Shown piece after piece: positions 44,358 to 53,201 of a stretch of DNA of 64,000 bases (position 1 is the first letter of the stretch; the number at the start of each line of letters is the position of its first letter). Below the pieces are notes generated by a model. The model saw only the letters and a program-made list of their open reading frames with translations, searched no databases and was not told the DNA's origin. The stretch covers positions 2,058,939 through 2,122,938 of the forward strand of contig NZ_CP157793.1 in assembly GCF_040110915.1 (NCBI RefSeq). Reading direction: 5' to 3'. Origin of the DNA: Stappia sp. GTDB taxonomy: Bacteria > Pseudomonadota > Alphaproteobacteria > Rhizobiales > Stappiaceae. Made by a program: the position numbers and the translations under genes.

Positions 44358-45302
44358 TCAGCCGCCCGGGGGCGCGTGGATCTGCGCCGCCGCGCGAAAG
44401 GCGGCCGCGCGGCCGCCCATGCCCGATCCAGCTGGGTCCGATCCAGATGGGCTCGATCCAGATGGGCCCGATCCGCCCGCGCCCGTCCCTTTCGGCACCA
44501 TTGGCGGACCCGCCATCGTCCGGGTCTCGCCCGACAGGAGCTCCAGATGGGCGGCGTTCAGCCGGAACACGCGTTCAAGCGTCCGCGCGCCGAGCACCGC
44601 GTGAGGATCGCCGACGCTGTCCACCGTGCCCCGGTCGAGCACGATCACCTCGTCGGCGAAGGCGCGCGCGAGCGGCAGGTCGTGCAGCACCGCGATCACA
44701 CCGAGCCCCCGCCGGGCCGCGTCCCGCGCGATCTCCAGCACCTCCACCTGATGGCGCAGATCGAGGCTTGCGGTGGGCTCGTCGAGGAAGAGATAGCGCG
44801 GTTCGCCGTCGACCCTCGGCTCCCAGACCTGGCACAGCGCGCGGGCCAGATGCACGCGCTGCTTCTCGCCGCCCGAGAGCGTCTGATAGATCCGCTCGCA
44901 GTAGCCCGCCAGATCCACCATGGCGAGCGCCCGGGTGACGATCTCCGCCCCCCCGGCGACCCGCTCCCGACCGGTGGCGCGCCGCCCGGTGCCGGGCCCG
45001 CTCAGGCCCAGTTCGACGACCTCGCCGACCCGGAACGGGAAACTCAGTTGCGACGCCTGCGGCAGCACCGCCCGGCGGCGGGCGAGATCGGCGGCGGAGT
45101 AGCGCGCCAGATCGCGCCCGAACAGCTCCACGCGCCCGCGCGACGGCGCCCGTTCGCCGGTCAGGCAGCCGAGCAGCGTCGTCTTGCCGGCGCCGTTGGG
45201 GCCGACGATGACGGTCAGCCGGCCGGGTGGAAACACGAGATCGACGCCGTCCAGCAACGGACGTCCGGAAACGCTCACGCCGAGATCATGGGTGCGCAAC
45301 AT
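44358..45302 (-). CDS. hmuV: Haem ABC transporter ATPase
   Basis: A 314-residue ABC ATPase. Walker A is GPNGAGKTT (about 33-41), the signature TLSGGEKQRVHLARAL and Walker B YLFLDEPTASLD. It powers HmuU. The C-terminal 45 residues form a Gly/Ser/Pro low-complexity tail beyond the normal 260-residue length, coded by 15-bp repeats. It begins eight nt after the hmuU stop. Convergent with the B12 operon with 22 nt between. Confidence 0.92.
   Translation of the reverse strand: MLRTHDLGVSVSGRPLLDGVDLVFPPGRLTVIVGPNGAGKTTLLGCLTGERAPSRGRVELFGRDLARYSAADLARRRAVLPQASQLSFPFRVGEVVELGLSGPGTGRRATGRERVAGGAEIVTRALAMVDLAGYCERIYQTLSGGEKQRVHLARALCQVWEPRVDGEPRYLFLDEPTASLDLRHQVEVLEIARDAARRGLGVIAVLHDLPLARAFADEVIVLDRGTVDSVGDPHAVLGARTLERVFRLNAAHLELLSGETRTMAGPPMVPKGTGAGGSGPSGSSPSGSDPAGSGMGGRAAAFRAAAQIHAPPGG
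44425..44484. repeat. 15-bp tandem repeats in the hmuV C-terminus
   Basis: Units GATCCAGCTGGGTCC, GATCCAGATGGGCTC and GATCCAGATGGGCCC are head to tail, followed by a diverged unit GATCCGCCCGCGCCC. On minus they code a PSGS/PAGS five-residue repeat. Confidence 0.8.
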
Positions 45303-45310
45303 GGCAGGCC

Positions 45311-46399
45311 TCACAGGTCGATGATCGATCGCCGTCGCAGCAGGATCGACAGGAAGACGGGCGCGCCGATCACCGCCATCACGATGCCGATCGGCAGTTC
45401 GGCGGGCGCGACGACGGTGCGGGCGAAGGTATCCGCCGCCACCACGAGCATGGCGCCGAGCAGCGCGCATCCGGGCAGCAGCAGGCGATGATCCGGCCCG
45501 AAGGCGACGCGCAGCAGATGCGGGACGACGATGCCGACGAAGCCGATGACGCCGGCGGCGGCGACCGCCCCGCCGGTCGCGGCGGCGGTCGCGACAACCA
45601 CCCGGCGCTTCAGCCGCTGCGGCTCGTGGCCGAGGTGGAAGGCTTCCGCCTCGCCGAGCAGCAGAGCGTTGAGCGCCTGCGCGATCAGCGGAATGGCCGC
45701 CAGCACCAGAGCGACGAAGGGAAGCAGCGCCACCACATGCGCCCAGGTGGCCCCGCCGAGACTGCCCATGCTCCAGAAGGTGAAATCGCGCAGCTCGCTG
45801 TCGTCGCTGAGAAAGATCAGATAACCGGTGAGCGCGCCGGTCAGCGCGGCGATGGCGATGCCGGCCAGCAGCATGGTCGCGACCGAGGTGCGCCCCCGGC
45901 GCGTCGCGATGGCATAGAGCACGAGCGTGGTCGCCAGCCCGCCCAGAAAGGCGGAGATAGGCAGCGCATAGACCGCGAGATGCCCCGCCACTTCCAGTCC
46001 GACCACGCCGCCGAGCACGATGGTCGCGACCGCCGCAAGGGCCGCCCCGGCGGACACGCCGACCAGCCCCGGATCGGCCAGCGGATTGCGGAACAGGCCC
46101 TGCATCATCGCGCCGGCAACGGCAAGGGCCGCGCCGACGAGACAGCCGAGGATCGTGCGCGGCAGGCGGATGTCCAGCAGGATCACCCGCTCGCGCGTCA
46201 TGGCGGCGGCGTCGCCGGTCTCGCCGGCAAGGGCGGACGCGGCCACCTCCACCAGATCGCCGAGCGACACGGCGGCCGGCCCGACGGCGAGCGAGACGAC
46301 CACGGTCGCCGCAAGGCCGACCGCGAGCACGGGCAGGGCAAGCCGCCGCGCCGCGGCACGCCCTTCGCTGCGTCGGCAGGCCGCCGTCTCGTCAGTCAT
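45311..46399 (-). CDS. hmuU: Haem ABC transporter permease (FecCD family)
   Basis: A 362-residue inner-membrane permease. It has FecCD signatures DIRLPRTILGCLVGAALAVAGAMMQG (quoted in part), RNPLADPGLVGVS and GVIGFVGIVVPHLLR. About ten helices. Eight-nt overlap with hmuT and eight-nt gap to hmuV place it in one operon. Haem, rather than siderophore, is chosen because hmuR and a haem monooxygenase lie divergently. Confidence 0.9.
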   Translation of the reverse strand: MTDETAACRRSEGRAAARRLALPVLAVGLAATVVVSLAVGPAAVSLGDLVEVAASALAGETGDAAAMTRERVILLDIRLPRTILGCLVGAALAVAGAMMQGLFRNPLADPGLVGVSAGAALAAVATIVLGGVVGLEVAGHLAVYALPISAFLGGLATTLVLYAIATRRGRTSVATMLLAGIAIAALTGALTGYLIFLSDDSELRDFTFWSMGSLGGATWAHVVALLPFVALVLAAIPLIAQALNALLLGEAEAFHLGHEPQRLKRRVVVATAAATGGAVAAAGVIGFVGIVVPHLLRVAFGPDHRLLLPGCALLGAMLVVAADTFARTVVAPAELPIGIVMAVIGAPVFLSILLRRRSIIDL

Positions 46400-47318
46400 C
46401 CCGCGCGTCCTCGCCGCCGCGCAGCCGCGCGGCCAGATCGCGCACCGCCTCGGCCGTGCGCGGACCGAAGCCGAGCAGATACAGCCCGTCCATCGCGATG
46501 ATGCGGTCGTGCTGGCCGGCCCGCGTCAGCGCGACGCCGGGCATCCGGCGCACGGCCTCGGAAGGCTCGCTCCCGTGCCGGCGCATGGTGACGATGGCCG
46601 CCGGATCGGCGGCGATCAGCGCCTCGCGGGTGACCGGCTTGAACCCGGAAAACCCGGAAAACACATTGGTTCCGCCGGCCAGCGCGATCATGGCATCGGC
46701 GGAGGTCCCCGCTCCGGCCGCCATCGGGCGCCCCCCGGCCATCGACATGAGAAAGGCGACCGACGGCGCGCCGCCGCTTTCGCGCGCGGCCGCCTGGGCC
46801 TCCGCGCGCGCCGCATCGAGGTCGCGCGCAACGCGCTCGGCCAGCTCCGCAGCCGCGGCTTCCGCGCCGAGGGCATCGCCGACGGCGAGGATCTTCGCCC
46901 GCAAGCCCGGCCCGTCGTAGCCCTCCGGGATCTCCACGAAGGGCACGGATGCCTCGCGCAGCACGTCGATGACCTGCGGCGGGCCTGCCCCCTCGATGGC
47001 GATCACGAGGTCCGGCGCGCGCGACAGAACCCCTTCGGCGGAGAGCGCCCGCATGTAGCCGACATCGGGCAGATCCCCGGCGGCCTGCGGATAGCGGCTT
47101 GTCGTGTCGACCGCGACGAGCCGGTCCTGGGCGCCGAGCGCGAAGACGATCTCCGTGATCGATCCGCCGATGGAGACGATGCGGGACGCCCCCTCCCCGG
47201 CCTGCGCCGGCGGTCCGGCGAGAACCGCGAGAGCCGCCGCCAGGACGGCGAGCGAGAGGACGGCGCCCCTGCGCCGGCCCTCAACGGCGAGACGTCGGAA
47301 ACCCCGTGAAACAAACAT
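46392..47318 (-). CDS. hmuT: Haem ABC transporter substrate-binding protein
   Basis: A 308-residue periplasmic protein with signal peptide (about 15-40, ending AQAGEG). The class III binding-protein fold begins IVSIGGSITEIVFALG. HmuT-like segments DVGYMRALSAEGVLSRAPDLVIA and MDGLYLLGFGPRT (quoted in part) follow. It would bind haem delivered by HmuR. It is the first gene of hmuTUV, 382 nt from hmuR with iron operators between. Confidence 0.92.
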   Translation of the reverse strand: MFVSRGFRRLAVEGRRRGAVLSLAVLAAALAVLAGPPAQAGEGASRIVSIGGSITEIVFALGAQDRLVAVDTTSRYPQAAGDLPDVGYMRALSAEGVLSRAPDLVIAIEGAGPPQVIDVLREASVPFVEIPEGYDGPGLRAKILAVGDALGAEAAAAELAERVARDLDAARAEAQAAARESGGAPSVAFLMSMAGGRPMAAGAGTSADAMIALAGGTNVFSGFSGFKPVTREALIAADPAAIVTMRRHGSEPSEAVRRMPGVALTRAGQHDRIIAMDGLYLLGFGPRTAEAVRDLAARLRGGEDARDD

Positions 47319-47450
47319 GGCGGACCTTTCAGTTCGAGTGTCCCGGCGATGCGAGTGCCCGGCCGATGCGAGGACCAGGGCAACGGGACGGCCGGATCGG
47401 TGAGCGATGGCCGGGCGCGCGCCGCCCGTTGCGGGTCGACGGACGGCCAG

Positions 47451-47467
47451 TTTCGAAGCGTTCTAAG
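47451..47467. promoter_or_regulatory. ICE/Irr-type iron control element
   Basis: TTTCGAAGCGTTCTAAG matches the ICE consensus TTTAGAA-N3-TTCTAAA with two changes. It lies between hmuT and hmuR, so Irr (haem-responsive) control of one or both is likely. Confidence 0.6.
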
Positions 47468-47484
47468 TTGCGAGCTGCTCGCAA
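47468..47484. promoter_or_regulatory. Perfect palindrome beside the ICE
   Basis: TTGCGAGCTGCTCGCAA is a perfect 7-bp inverted repeat with three-base spacer, abutting the ICE. It matches no iron operator I know and may bind another regulator. Confidence 0.45.
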
Positions 47485-47491
47485 CAACTTT

Positions 47492-47510
47492 CTTGACTCG
47501 ATTACTCAAG
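47492..47510. promoter_or_regulatory. IRO box (RirA-type iron operator)
   Basis: CTTGACTCGATTACTCAAG contains TGA-N9-TCA within a longer inverted repeat. It fits the RirA iron-responsive operator. A related box precedes the siderophore receptor at 54972. It suggests iron-sulphur-linked repression of hmuR and perhaps hmuTUV. Confidence 0.6.
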
Positions 47511-47700
47511 TTTAATTAGGAACGCAAGCACGGCCTCGCGCCCCGTCCCGCTCACGGGCTTGGCGCGGCCCGCCCCATACCCCTGCCGGCATCTGGCCGG
47601 CACGACGCTCCTTCGACGGATCCGCGAGCAGCCTCCGCCGCATGTCGGCCCGACGGCACGCCAGCCAGTCTCCGTCTCTTCCAACCAGACGAGGCAAGAG

Positions 47701-49725
47701 ATGCGACCTTTCGTGCGCCCTGCGGCGCTGCTGCTTGCAACCACGGCACTGGCCGGCCCGGGAGGTGCCGCTTTGGCGGCCTCCGACGCGCCGGTGCTGC
47801 TCGACACCGTCACCGTCAGCGCGGCGCGCACCGAGGAAGCCTCGGTCGACGCATTGTCGTCGCAAAGCGTGGTCTCGGCGGAGACGGTCCGCCAGAGCGA
47901 AGCGGACCGGATCTCCGACCTTCTGCGCGCGGTTCCCGGCATCGCCGTGCAGGAGGCCGCCGATTCGCCGGCGGCGGCCATCAACATCCGCGGCCTTCAG
48001 GATTACGGCCGCGTGGCGGTCACCATCGACGGCGCCCGGCAGAACTTCCAGGCAAGCGGCCACGGCCTGAGCGGCGGCTCCTTCCTCTTCGAGCCCGAAT
48101 TTCTCGACACGGCGACGGTGGTGCGCGGCCCGGTCGCCAACCTCTACGGCTCGGGCGCCATCGGCGGCGTGGTGAGTTTCAAGACCAAGTCGCCCTCCAC
48201 CTTCCTGCGCGCCGGCGAGACATGGGCGGTGGAGAACTTCAGCCAGGTGTCCACCAACAACGGCATCGCGCAAGGGCTGACCGGGGCGGCGCGCATCGAC
48301 GACAGCTTCGCCGCGCTCGGCAGCGTCGTCTTCCGCAACACCTGGGCCTACAGGGACGGCGACGGCAATCGCATCCGCAATTCGGCCAATGAGCTGCTGA
48401 GCGGGCTGGTCAAGGCGCAGGTCACGCCCTCCGAGGGGCAGGTCCTGACGCTCGGCGCCATGGTCAACAGCGGCGAGTACCGCTCCGGCGGCGCGACCTC
48501 GACCAATTACGACAATTCCGTCGTCGCCAGCACGGTCTCGCTCGACTACGCCTTCGAGGCGCTGGACCACGACTGGATCGATCTGGGCGTCGGCGCCTAT
48601 TGGACGGCGACCGATCTCGACCAGACCCATGTCACCGGCGCCCTCACCGGCAACACCCGCAACTTCCGCATCGACACCGTCGGCTTCGACGTCAACAACA
48701 CCGCGCGCTTCGACACCGGCGCGCTGCACCACGCGCTCACCATCGGCGGCGATCTGTTCCACGACAGCGTGGATGTGGTCGATCCGGCGGGCACCGCCGG
48801 CCTTTACACGCCGTCCGGCAATCGCACGGTCTATGGGGCGTTCCTGCAGAACACGGTCGGCTATTCGGACTGGCTGGAGGTGATCGGCGCGCTGCGTTTC
48901 GACGGCTACACGCTCTCGGGCCAGGGCACGAGTTCCAGCGGCCAGCGGATTTCGCCGAAGGTCACCGTCGGCCTGTCGCCGCTGGAGCGCACCGCGCTGC
49001 ATGGCATCCAGGTCTATGGCACCTATGCGGAAGGCTACCGCGCGCCCGCGATCACCGAAACGCTGATCGCCGGCACCCACCCCTTCCCGGCCTTCGACTT
49101 CCTGCCGAACCCGGATCTGAAGCCGGAAACCGCGCACACGCTGGAAGCGGGCATCAACGTCAAGCGCAACGACCTGTTCACCGCCGGCGACACCTTGCGC
49201 CTCAAGGCCGCCGTCTATCGCAACGACGTCGACGACTTCATCGACATCACCGGCGTCGGCCCCTTCAATCCGGCCTGTTTCGGCCCCTGCGCCTATCAGT
49301 ATCAGAACGTCGCGAGGGCGCGGATCGAGGGCGTGGAACTCGAGGCGAGCTACGACGCGGGCTGGATCTTCGCCGGCCTGTCGGGCCAGCATCAGCGCGG
49401 CGAGGACCGCACGACCGGCGCGCCGCTCGATTCGATCCCGGCCAACAAGCTGGTCACCACGCTCGGGTTTCGCGCTTTCGAGGAAAAGGCCACGCTCGGC
49501 GTGCAGTGGGAAGCGGTCGATGCCCAGACGCGGGTAAGCACCGCGGCGCCCAGCGAGGCCTACAACCTCGTCAACCTGTTCGCCTCCTACGCCCCGCGCG
49601 AGGATCTGCGCCTCGGGGTGAATGTCGACAACCTGTTCGACACGCAGTACCGGCCGTTCCTCGACAGCGACGCCTCGCCGGGTCTGGCCGTGAAATTCAC
49701 CCTGCGCGCGCGGCTCGGCGGATGA
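47701..49725 (+). CDS. hmuR: TonB-dependent haem receptor HmuR
   Basis: A 674-residue outer-membrane receptor with signal peptide (about 1-27) and TonB box LDTVTVSAAR. The plug (ADRISDLLRAVPGIAVQE, INIRGLQDYGRVAVTIDGAR) leads to the barrel. The haem-receptor region FRAP/NPNL is seen as GYRAPAITE and FLPNPDLKPET. It ends with basic and Gly residues (RLGG) instead of a Phe. GAGGCAAGAG precedes the ATG. It is the first gene of a plus-strand run with a small reading frame and the haem monooxygenase, and is divergent from hmuTUV. Confidence 0.92.
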   Translation: MRPFVRPAALLLATTALAGPGGAALAASDAPVLLDTVTVSAARTEEASVDALSSQSVVSAETVRQSEADRISDLLRAVPGIAVQEAADSPAAAINIRGLQDYGRVAVTIDGARQNFQASGHGLSGGSFLFEPEFLDTATVVRGPVANLYGSGAIGGVVSFKTKSPSTFLRAGETWAVENFSQVSTNNGIAQGLTGAARIDDSFAALGSVVFRNTWAYRDGDGNRIRNSANELLSGLVKAQVTPSEGQVLTLGAMVNSGEYRSGGATSTNYDNSVVASTVSLDYAFEALDHDWIDLGVGAYWTATDLDQTHVTGALTGNTRNFRIDTVGFDVNNTARFDTGALHHALTIGGDLFHDSVDVVDPAGTAGLYTPSGNRTVYGAFLQNTVGYSDWLEVIGALRFDGYTLSGQGTSSSGQRISPKVTVGLSPLERTALHGIQVYGTYAEGYRAPAITETLIAGTHPFPAFDFLPNPDLKPETAHTLEAGINVKRNDLFTAGDTLRLKAAVYRNDVDDFIDITGVGPFNPACFGPCAYQYQNVARARIEGVELEASYDAGWIFAGLSGQHQRGEDRTTGAPLDSIPANKLVTTLGFRAFEEKATLGVQWEAVDAQTRVSTAAPSEAYNLVNLFASYAPREDLRLGVNVDNLFDTQYRPFLDSDASPGLAVKFTLRARLGG

Positions 49726-49940
49726 CCGGGCCACGCACCGCCCCGCCGATGCATCCCGCGCCGCCCGCAGATGCGGCGCGGGACCGGCTCGACCTGGCGC
49801 TGTCCGGCACGGTGCCTTGCCTGTGCGGCGAACACATCGCCCAGGCGCTCGATGCGCTCGACCTGCCCGACCGCGGCACTTCCCCGCACTCCCCGATCCC
49901 CAACCCCAGGAAAGGATACCTCCCATGTATATCGCCATGA
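49722..49940 (+). CDS. Possible small protein coupled to hmuR
   Basis: A 72-codon frame starts in the hmuR stop (ATGA) and ends 16 nt into the monooxygenase gene. It has a Pro/Ala start, RDRLDLALSGTVPCLCGEHIAQ with a C-x-C pair, and a Pro-rich end. It is not a recognisable HemP. The tight overlaps favour a real coupled gene or a translational coupling leader; the lack of known similarity argues caution. Confidence 0.3.
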   Translation: MTGPRTAPPMHPAPPADAARDRLDLALSGTVPCLCGEHIAQALDALDLPDRGTSPHSPIPNPRKGYLPCISP

Positions 49941-50236
49941 ACCGCTTCAAGGTGAAACGCGGCAGCGAAGGCGACTTCGAAACGGTGTGGAAGGCCCGCG
50001 ACCGGCACCTCGCCAGCGTGCCGGGCTTCGTCGAGTTCCACCTGCTCAAGGGGCCGGAGGCCGAGGATCACACGCTCTACGCCTCGCATACGATCTGGGA
50101 CAGCCCTGCGAGCTTCGAGGCCTGGACGAAGTCCGAGGCGTTTCGCGCGGCGCACAAGTCCGCGGGCAAGAACATGCCGCTCTACCTCGGCGGACCGCAG
50201 TTCGAGGGGTTCGAGGTGATCCTGAGCGAAAGCTGA
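49925..50236 (+). CDS. Haem-degrading monooxygenase, IsdG/ABM-fold
   Basis: A 103-residue protein with the antibiotic-biosynthesis-monooxygenase dimeric ferredoxin-like fold (MYIAMNRFKVKRGSE..., FVEFHLLKGPEAEDHTLYASHTIWDS). It matches the small IsdG/HmuQ-type enzymes that open haem to release iron. AGGAAAGG precedes the ATG. It is last in the hmuR run and followed by a terminator, so it would process haem entering through HmuRTUV. The catalytic role is inferred from family and context. Confidence 0.82.
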   Translation: MYIAMNRFKVKRGSEGDFETVWKARDRHLASVPGFVEFHLLKGPEAEDHTLYASHTIWDSPASFEAWTKSEAFRAAHKSAGKNMPLYLGGPQFEGFEVILSES

Positions 50237-50273
50237 CACGCGCCGGGCACGCCCGGACGCAAACGCTGAACAC

Positions 50274-50306
50274 GGGCGGGAGGGGCGCGACCCCTTCCGC
50301 CCTTTT
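50274..50306 (+). terminator. Rho-independent terminator after the haem run
   Basis: A 12-bp stem (GGGCGGGAGGGG / CCCCTTCCGCCC, one G-T pair), five-base loop and TTTT follow the monooxygenase stop by 37 nt. Confidence 0.88.
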
Positions 50307-50378
50307 CGCGTGCGCCCCCCGCTCCGGATGCCGGCCGCGACGCCTGTTCCAGGAAGCGGCCGTCGCGCTTGTCCGGTC

Positions 50379-51515
50379 TTACCGGCGCCGGAAGTCGACC
50401 GGCACGCGGAAGGTCAGGCTGGAGCGGCGTATCTCGTCGGGAAACCGGGGCATGCGTCCGGCCCGGCGCAGCATGTCGAGCGCCGCGCGGTCGAGACTGG
50501 CCTCGCCGGAGGACGACACGATGCGCCCGCCGCTGACCGATCCGTCCCGCGCCACGGTGAAGCGCAGGGTCGCGGTCCCCTGCAGCCGCCGCCTTTCGGC
50601 CTCGCGCGGATAGCGCTTGGCCCGGCGCAGCTTCGACAGGACCTTGCCCTGATAGTTGGTCATCGCCGCCCGGCCGCGGGCTTGCGACTCCGCCGATCCG
50701 CGCGCGGCGGAGGCGGCCTGCCCGCTTTGACGCGAAGCGGTCTCGCCGCCGCGCCGGGCATTGCGGTCCGCGTTGCCGCGCGGCGTCGCGGTGCGCGCGG
50801 GCGTACGCTCGGGCGTGGGGTCCGGGCGCGGCGCGGCGCGGGCCCAGTCGGGCACCGGCGGCTTGGCGCGGGGGCGTCCGGGCGCGACGCCGGCGACCGT
50901 CTCAGCTTCCGTCTCCTCCACCGGAGGGACCGGCGCGGCCTCGACGGGGGCGGCGGGCGCGGGCTCAAGCGCTCGGGGGGCGGCCTCCATCGGCTCGGGC
51001 TGCAGGCGTTCGGGCGCCATGGCCTCGACCGTTTCGCGCTCCACGGGCGCGGGATCCACCGGCGCGGGGGTCGAGGCCGCCGGGTCCACGGGGGAGACGG
51101 GCCGTGCCGCCCGTTCGGACGGTGCGGGGGCGGGCTCGGGCGTGGCAGGCGCAAGGGCCTGCGTCTCGGTCACGCCGGCAATCACGGCCGGACCCTCGGG
51201 CGCGAGGGTCGGCGTGGAGACGGGCGTGGCCGTCTCGACCGGCGGTGCAACGGCGCGGGCAACCTCCGGCACCGCTTGCGGAAGAACCTCGGGGCGCAAA
51301 GGCACGGCCGCTCCCGTCGGCGGTTCGACCGGCGCAAGCTCGCGCGCCGCATCGGAGCCGGCCACGAGATCGGCAAGCGACCCAACGACAGAAACGGCGC
51401 CCGCCTCGCCGCCGGCGATGGTCGTCCGCTCCGGTCCCTGCAGGGCGGAGAAGGCCAGCGCGTGAAGGGCGAGCGAAACCGCCGCGCCGACGAGAAGCAG
51501 GCGGCGTGGCGTCAT
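50379..51515 (-). CDS. tonB: TonB energy-transducing protein
   Basis: A 378-residue TonB. It has an N-terminal membrane anchor (RRLLLVGAAVSLALHALAFSAL, with the H/S of the helix), and a long Pro/Ala/Glu-rich periplasmic spacer (about 60-285) with no regular repeats. The C-terminal domain (about 290-378) has YPREAERRRLQGTATLRFTV and SLDRAALDMLRRAGR typical of the TonB/TolA fold. It overlaps the upstream ExbD gene by ATGA. It couples the ExbBD motor to BtuB, HmuR and the siderophore receptor. The long spacer is usual for large periplasms. Confidence 0.92.
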   Translation of the reverse strand: MTPRRLLLVGAAVSLALHALAFSALQGPERTTIAGGEAGAVSVVGSLADLVAGSDAARELAPVEPPTGAAVPLRPEVLPQAVPEVARAVAPPVETATPVSTPTLAPEGPAVIAGVTETQALAPATPEPAPAPSERAARPVSPVDPAASTPAPVDPAPVERETVEAMAPERLQPEPMEAAPRALEPAPAAPVEAAPVPPVEETEAETVAGVAPGRPRAKPPVPDWARAAPRPDPTPERTPARTATPRGNADRNARRGGETASRQSGQAASAARGSAESQARGRAAMTNYQGKVLSKLRRAKRYPREAERRRLQGTATLRFTVARDGSVSGGRIVSSSGEASLDRAALDMLRRAGRMPRFPDEIRRSSLTFRVPVDFRRR

Positions 51516-51955
51516 GGCGCCGCCCGTTGCGTGATCAGAACCACATCGCCGATCCCCGTCGCCCCGAGCCGGGCAAGCACCTCCTTCAGCCGTGCCGCCG
51601 GCAGGGCGCGGTCGGCGGCGACACGCACCGGCGACGGGGCGTCCTCCGCCGCGCGCGCCTCGGCAAGCGCAAGCAGATAAGCGTCGAGATCGGTGACCGC
51701 GCCATTGTGCGTCAGGCTGCCGTCCTCGGCAATCACCAGCGCGCCGGTCGCGCGCACGGCCTCGTCCTCCGCGATGCTTTCGGGCGCGACGATGTCGCGC
51801 GCGTCATCGCGCGAGATGCTACCGGCGAACAGAAAGAAGATCAGCATCAGGAACACGATGTTGATCAGCGGAATGGTGCTGTCCGACGCGGGCTTGCGCC
51901 GAAGAAGCGGCGACCTCACGACGCGCCCTCCCGCCCGTTTCGGAACATGGAACAT
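51512..51955 (-). CDS. ExbD-family protein lacking the membrane aspartate
   Basis: A 147-residue protein with the ExbD layout: a cytosolic N-terminus, one membrane helix (about 28-46), and a periplasmic domain ending in VRVAADRALPAARLKEVLARLG. The helix reads PLINIVFLMLIFFL: Asn32 lies where ExbD has its proton-carrying Asp (PLID...). It follows the normal ExbD gene by 49 nt and is coupled to tonB. Such Asp-less partners may form heteromeric ExbD with the first copy. Confidence 0.85.
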   Translation of the reverse strand: MFHVPKRAGGRVVRSPLLRRKPASDSTIPLINIVFLMLIFFLFAGSISRDDARDIVAPESIAEDEAVRATGALVIAEDGSLTHNGAVTDLDAYLLALAEARAAEDAPSPVRVAADRALPAARLKEVLARLGATGIGDVVLITQRAAP

Positions 51956-52004
51956 GCTTGAATATCAGAGGGATCGATCATGACCCTGACTCTGTTTGCG
52001 AAAG

Positions 52005-52403
52005 TCATCTCGGACCGCCCCCGGCCCCGTCGCTGAGCACGATCGGCGCGAGCCCCGCCAGCCGGACGGCGCTCACGGCGCTCACCAGGTCCTGCACGCG
52101 CGCCCCCTCGCCGGTCCAGATCGCGACCGACCGGGTCGCCCCCTGCCCGAGCGCCTCGAGCCGCTCGGCGAGCGTCTCCGCCGGCACGGGCGCGCCATTG
52201 AGATCGAGGCGCGTGGCGTCGTGCACGCGCAGCAGCGCCGGGCGCGCCTCGGCGCCGCCCCCCGCGATGCCTGCGGTCACCGGCGTGACCTGATAGCGGG
52301 TGAAGCTCGACGCCAGCATGAAGAACAGCAGAAGCAGGAAGATGACGTCGATCAGCGACGTCAGACCGACCGCCCGCCGCCGCCGGCGCGCGTCACGCGG
52401 CAT
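52005..52403 (-). CDS. exbD: ExbD biopolymer transport protein
   Basis: A 132-residue inner-membrane protein. The helix (about 14-33) contains the conserved Asp19 in LTSLIDVIFLLLLFFML. A short periplasmic domain follows. It partners ExbB as the proton channel that energises TonB. The ATG at 52403 overlaps the exbB stop by 11 nt. Confidence 0.9.
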   Translation of the reverse strand: MPRDARRRRRAVGLTSLIDVIFLLLLFFMLASSFTRYQVTPVTAGIAGGGAEARPALLRVHDATRLDLNGAPVPAETLAERLEALGQGATRSVAIWTGEGARVQDLVSAVSAVRLAGLAPIVLSDGAGGGPR

Positions 52404-53112
52404 GGCCCACCCCGACGGCCGCTGCGCCGGACCTGCCCTCGGCCCCGGCCACGCGCTCGGCCGGCGCACCGGTGAAGAAGGCGGTGACGAGCGACTCCAG
52501 CACCACCTGCTCGCGCTCGAGCCGGCCATCGAACCAGCTGGTGATCGCCGAGACGGGGATCGCGATGGCGAGCCCCACCGCCGTGGTGAGAAGCGCCACC
52601 CAGATACCGCCGGCCAGCACGGACGGGTCGACGGCCGCCCCCGCGCCCTGCATGGCGCGGAAGGCCTCGATCATGCCGAGCACCGTGCCGAACAGGCCGA
52701 TCAGAGGGGCTGTCTGCGCGATCATGTCGAGCGCGCGCAGATAGGAGGCAAGGCCCGACAGCCGGGTGCGGCAGATGCGTTCGGCGTCTTCCTTCAGCGC
52801 CTGCCGTGCCGCCGCGTCGCCCACGGGGTGGCGCATCAGCGCGGCCAGCACCTCCCCGGCGACCGAGCGCCGGTCGGCCAGCGCCGCGCGGGCCGCCTCG
52901 GGGCGTCCGGCGAGCCAGGCGTCCAGCGCCGCGCGGGCACGTGCGTGGCGTCCGAGCCCCGCGATCTGGAACTGCAGCAGCTTGGCGACCACGATCGCCC
53001 CGGCCGTCACGGACAACACGAGCAACAGCACGACCACGGGGCCGCCGGTCGCGATCAGATCGGCGAGCGGACGGAAGGCAGCGGGAAACGGGGCGACGTC
53101 TTCAGGAACCAT
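52393..53112 (-). CDS. exbB: ExbB biopolymer transport protein
   Basis: A 239-residue MotA/TolQ/ExbB membrane protein with three helices (about 20-46, 130-152, 165-190). Signatures are the TAPLIGLFGTVLGMIEAF segment and GGIWVALLTTAVGLAIAIP. It is the channel partner of ExbD. It starts 89 nt after a periplasmic-protein gene. Confidence 0.92.
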   Translation of the reverse strand: MVPEDVAPFPAAFRPLADLIATGGPVVVLLLVLSVTAGAIVVAKLLQFQIAGLGRHARARAALDAWLAGRPEAARAALADRRSVAGEVLAALMRHPVGDAAARQALKEDAERICRTRLSGLASYLRALDMIAQTAPLIGLFGTVLGMIEAFRAMQGAGAAVDPSVLAGGIWVALLTTAVGLAIAIPVSAITSWFDGRLEREQVVLESLVTAFFTGAPAERVAGAEGRSGAAAVGVGHAA

Positions 53113-53201
53113 GGAACCGGCGCGCTTTCTCTCAAAAATGTCTTGGAAACGGCGCCGGCTTGCGATCTCCCGATCCGGCGCCACGGCAATCGGACGGACC
53201 C

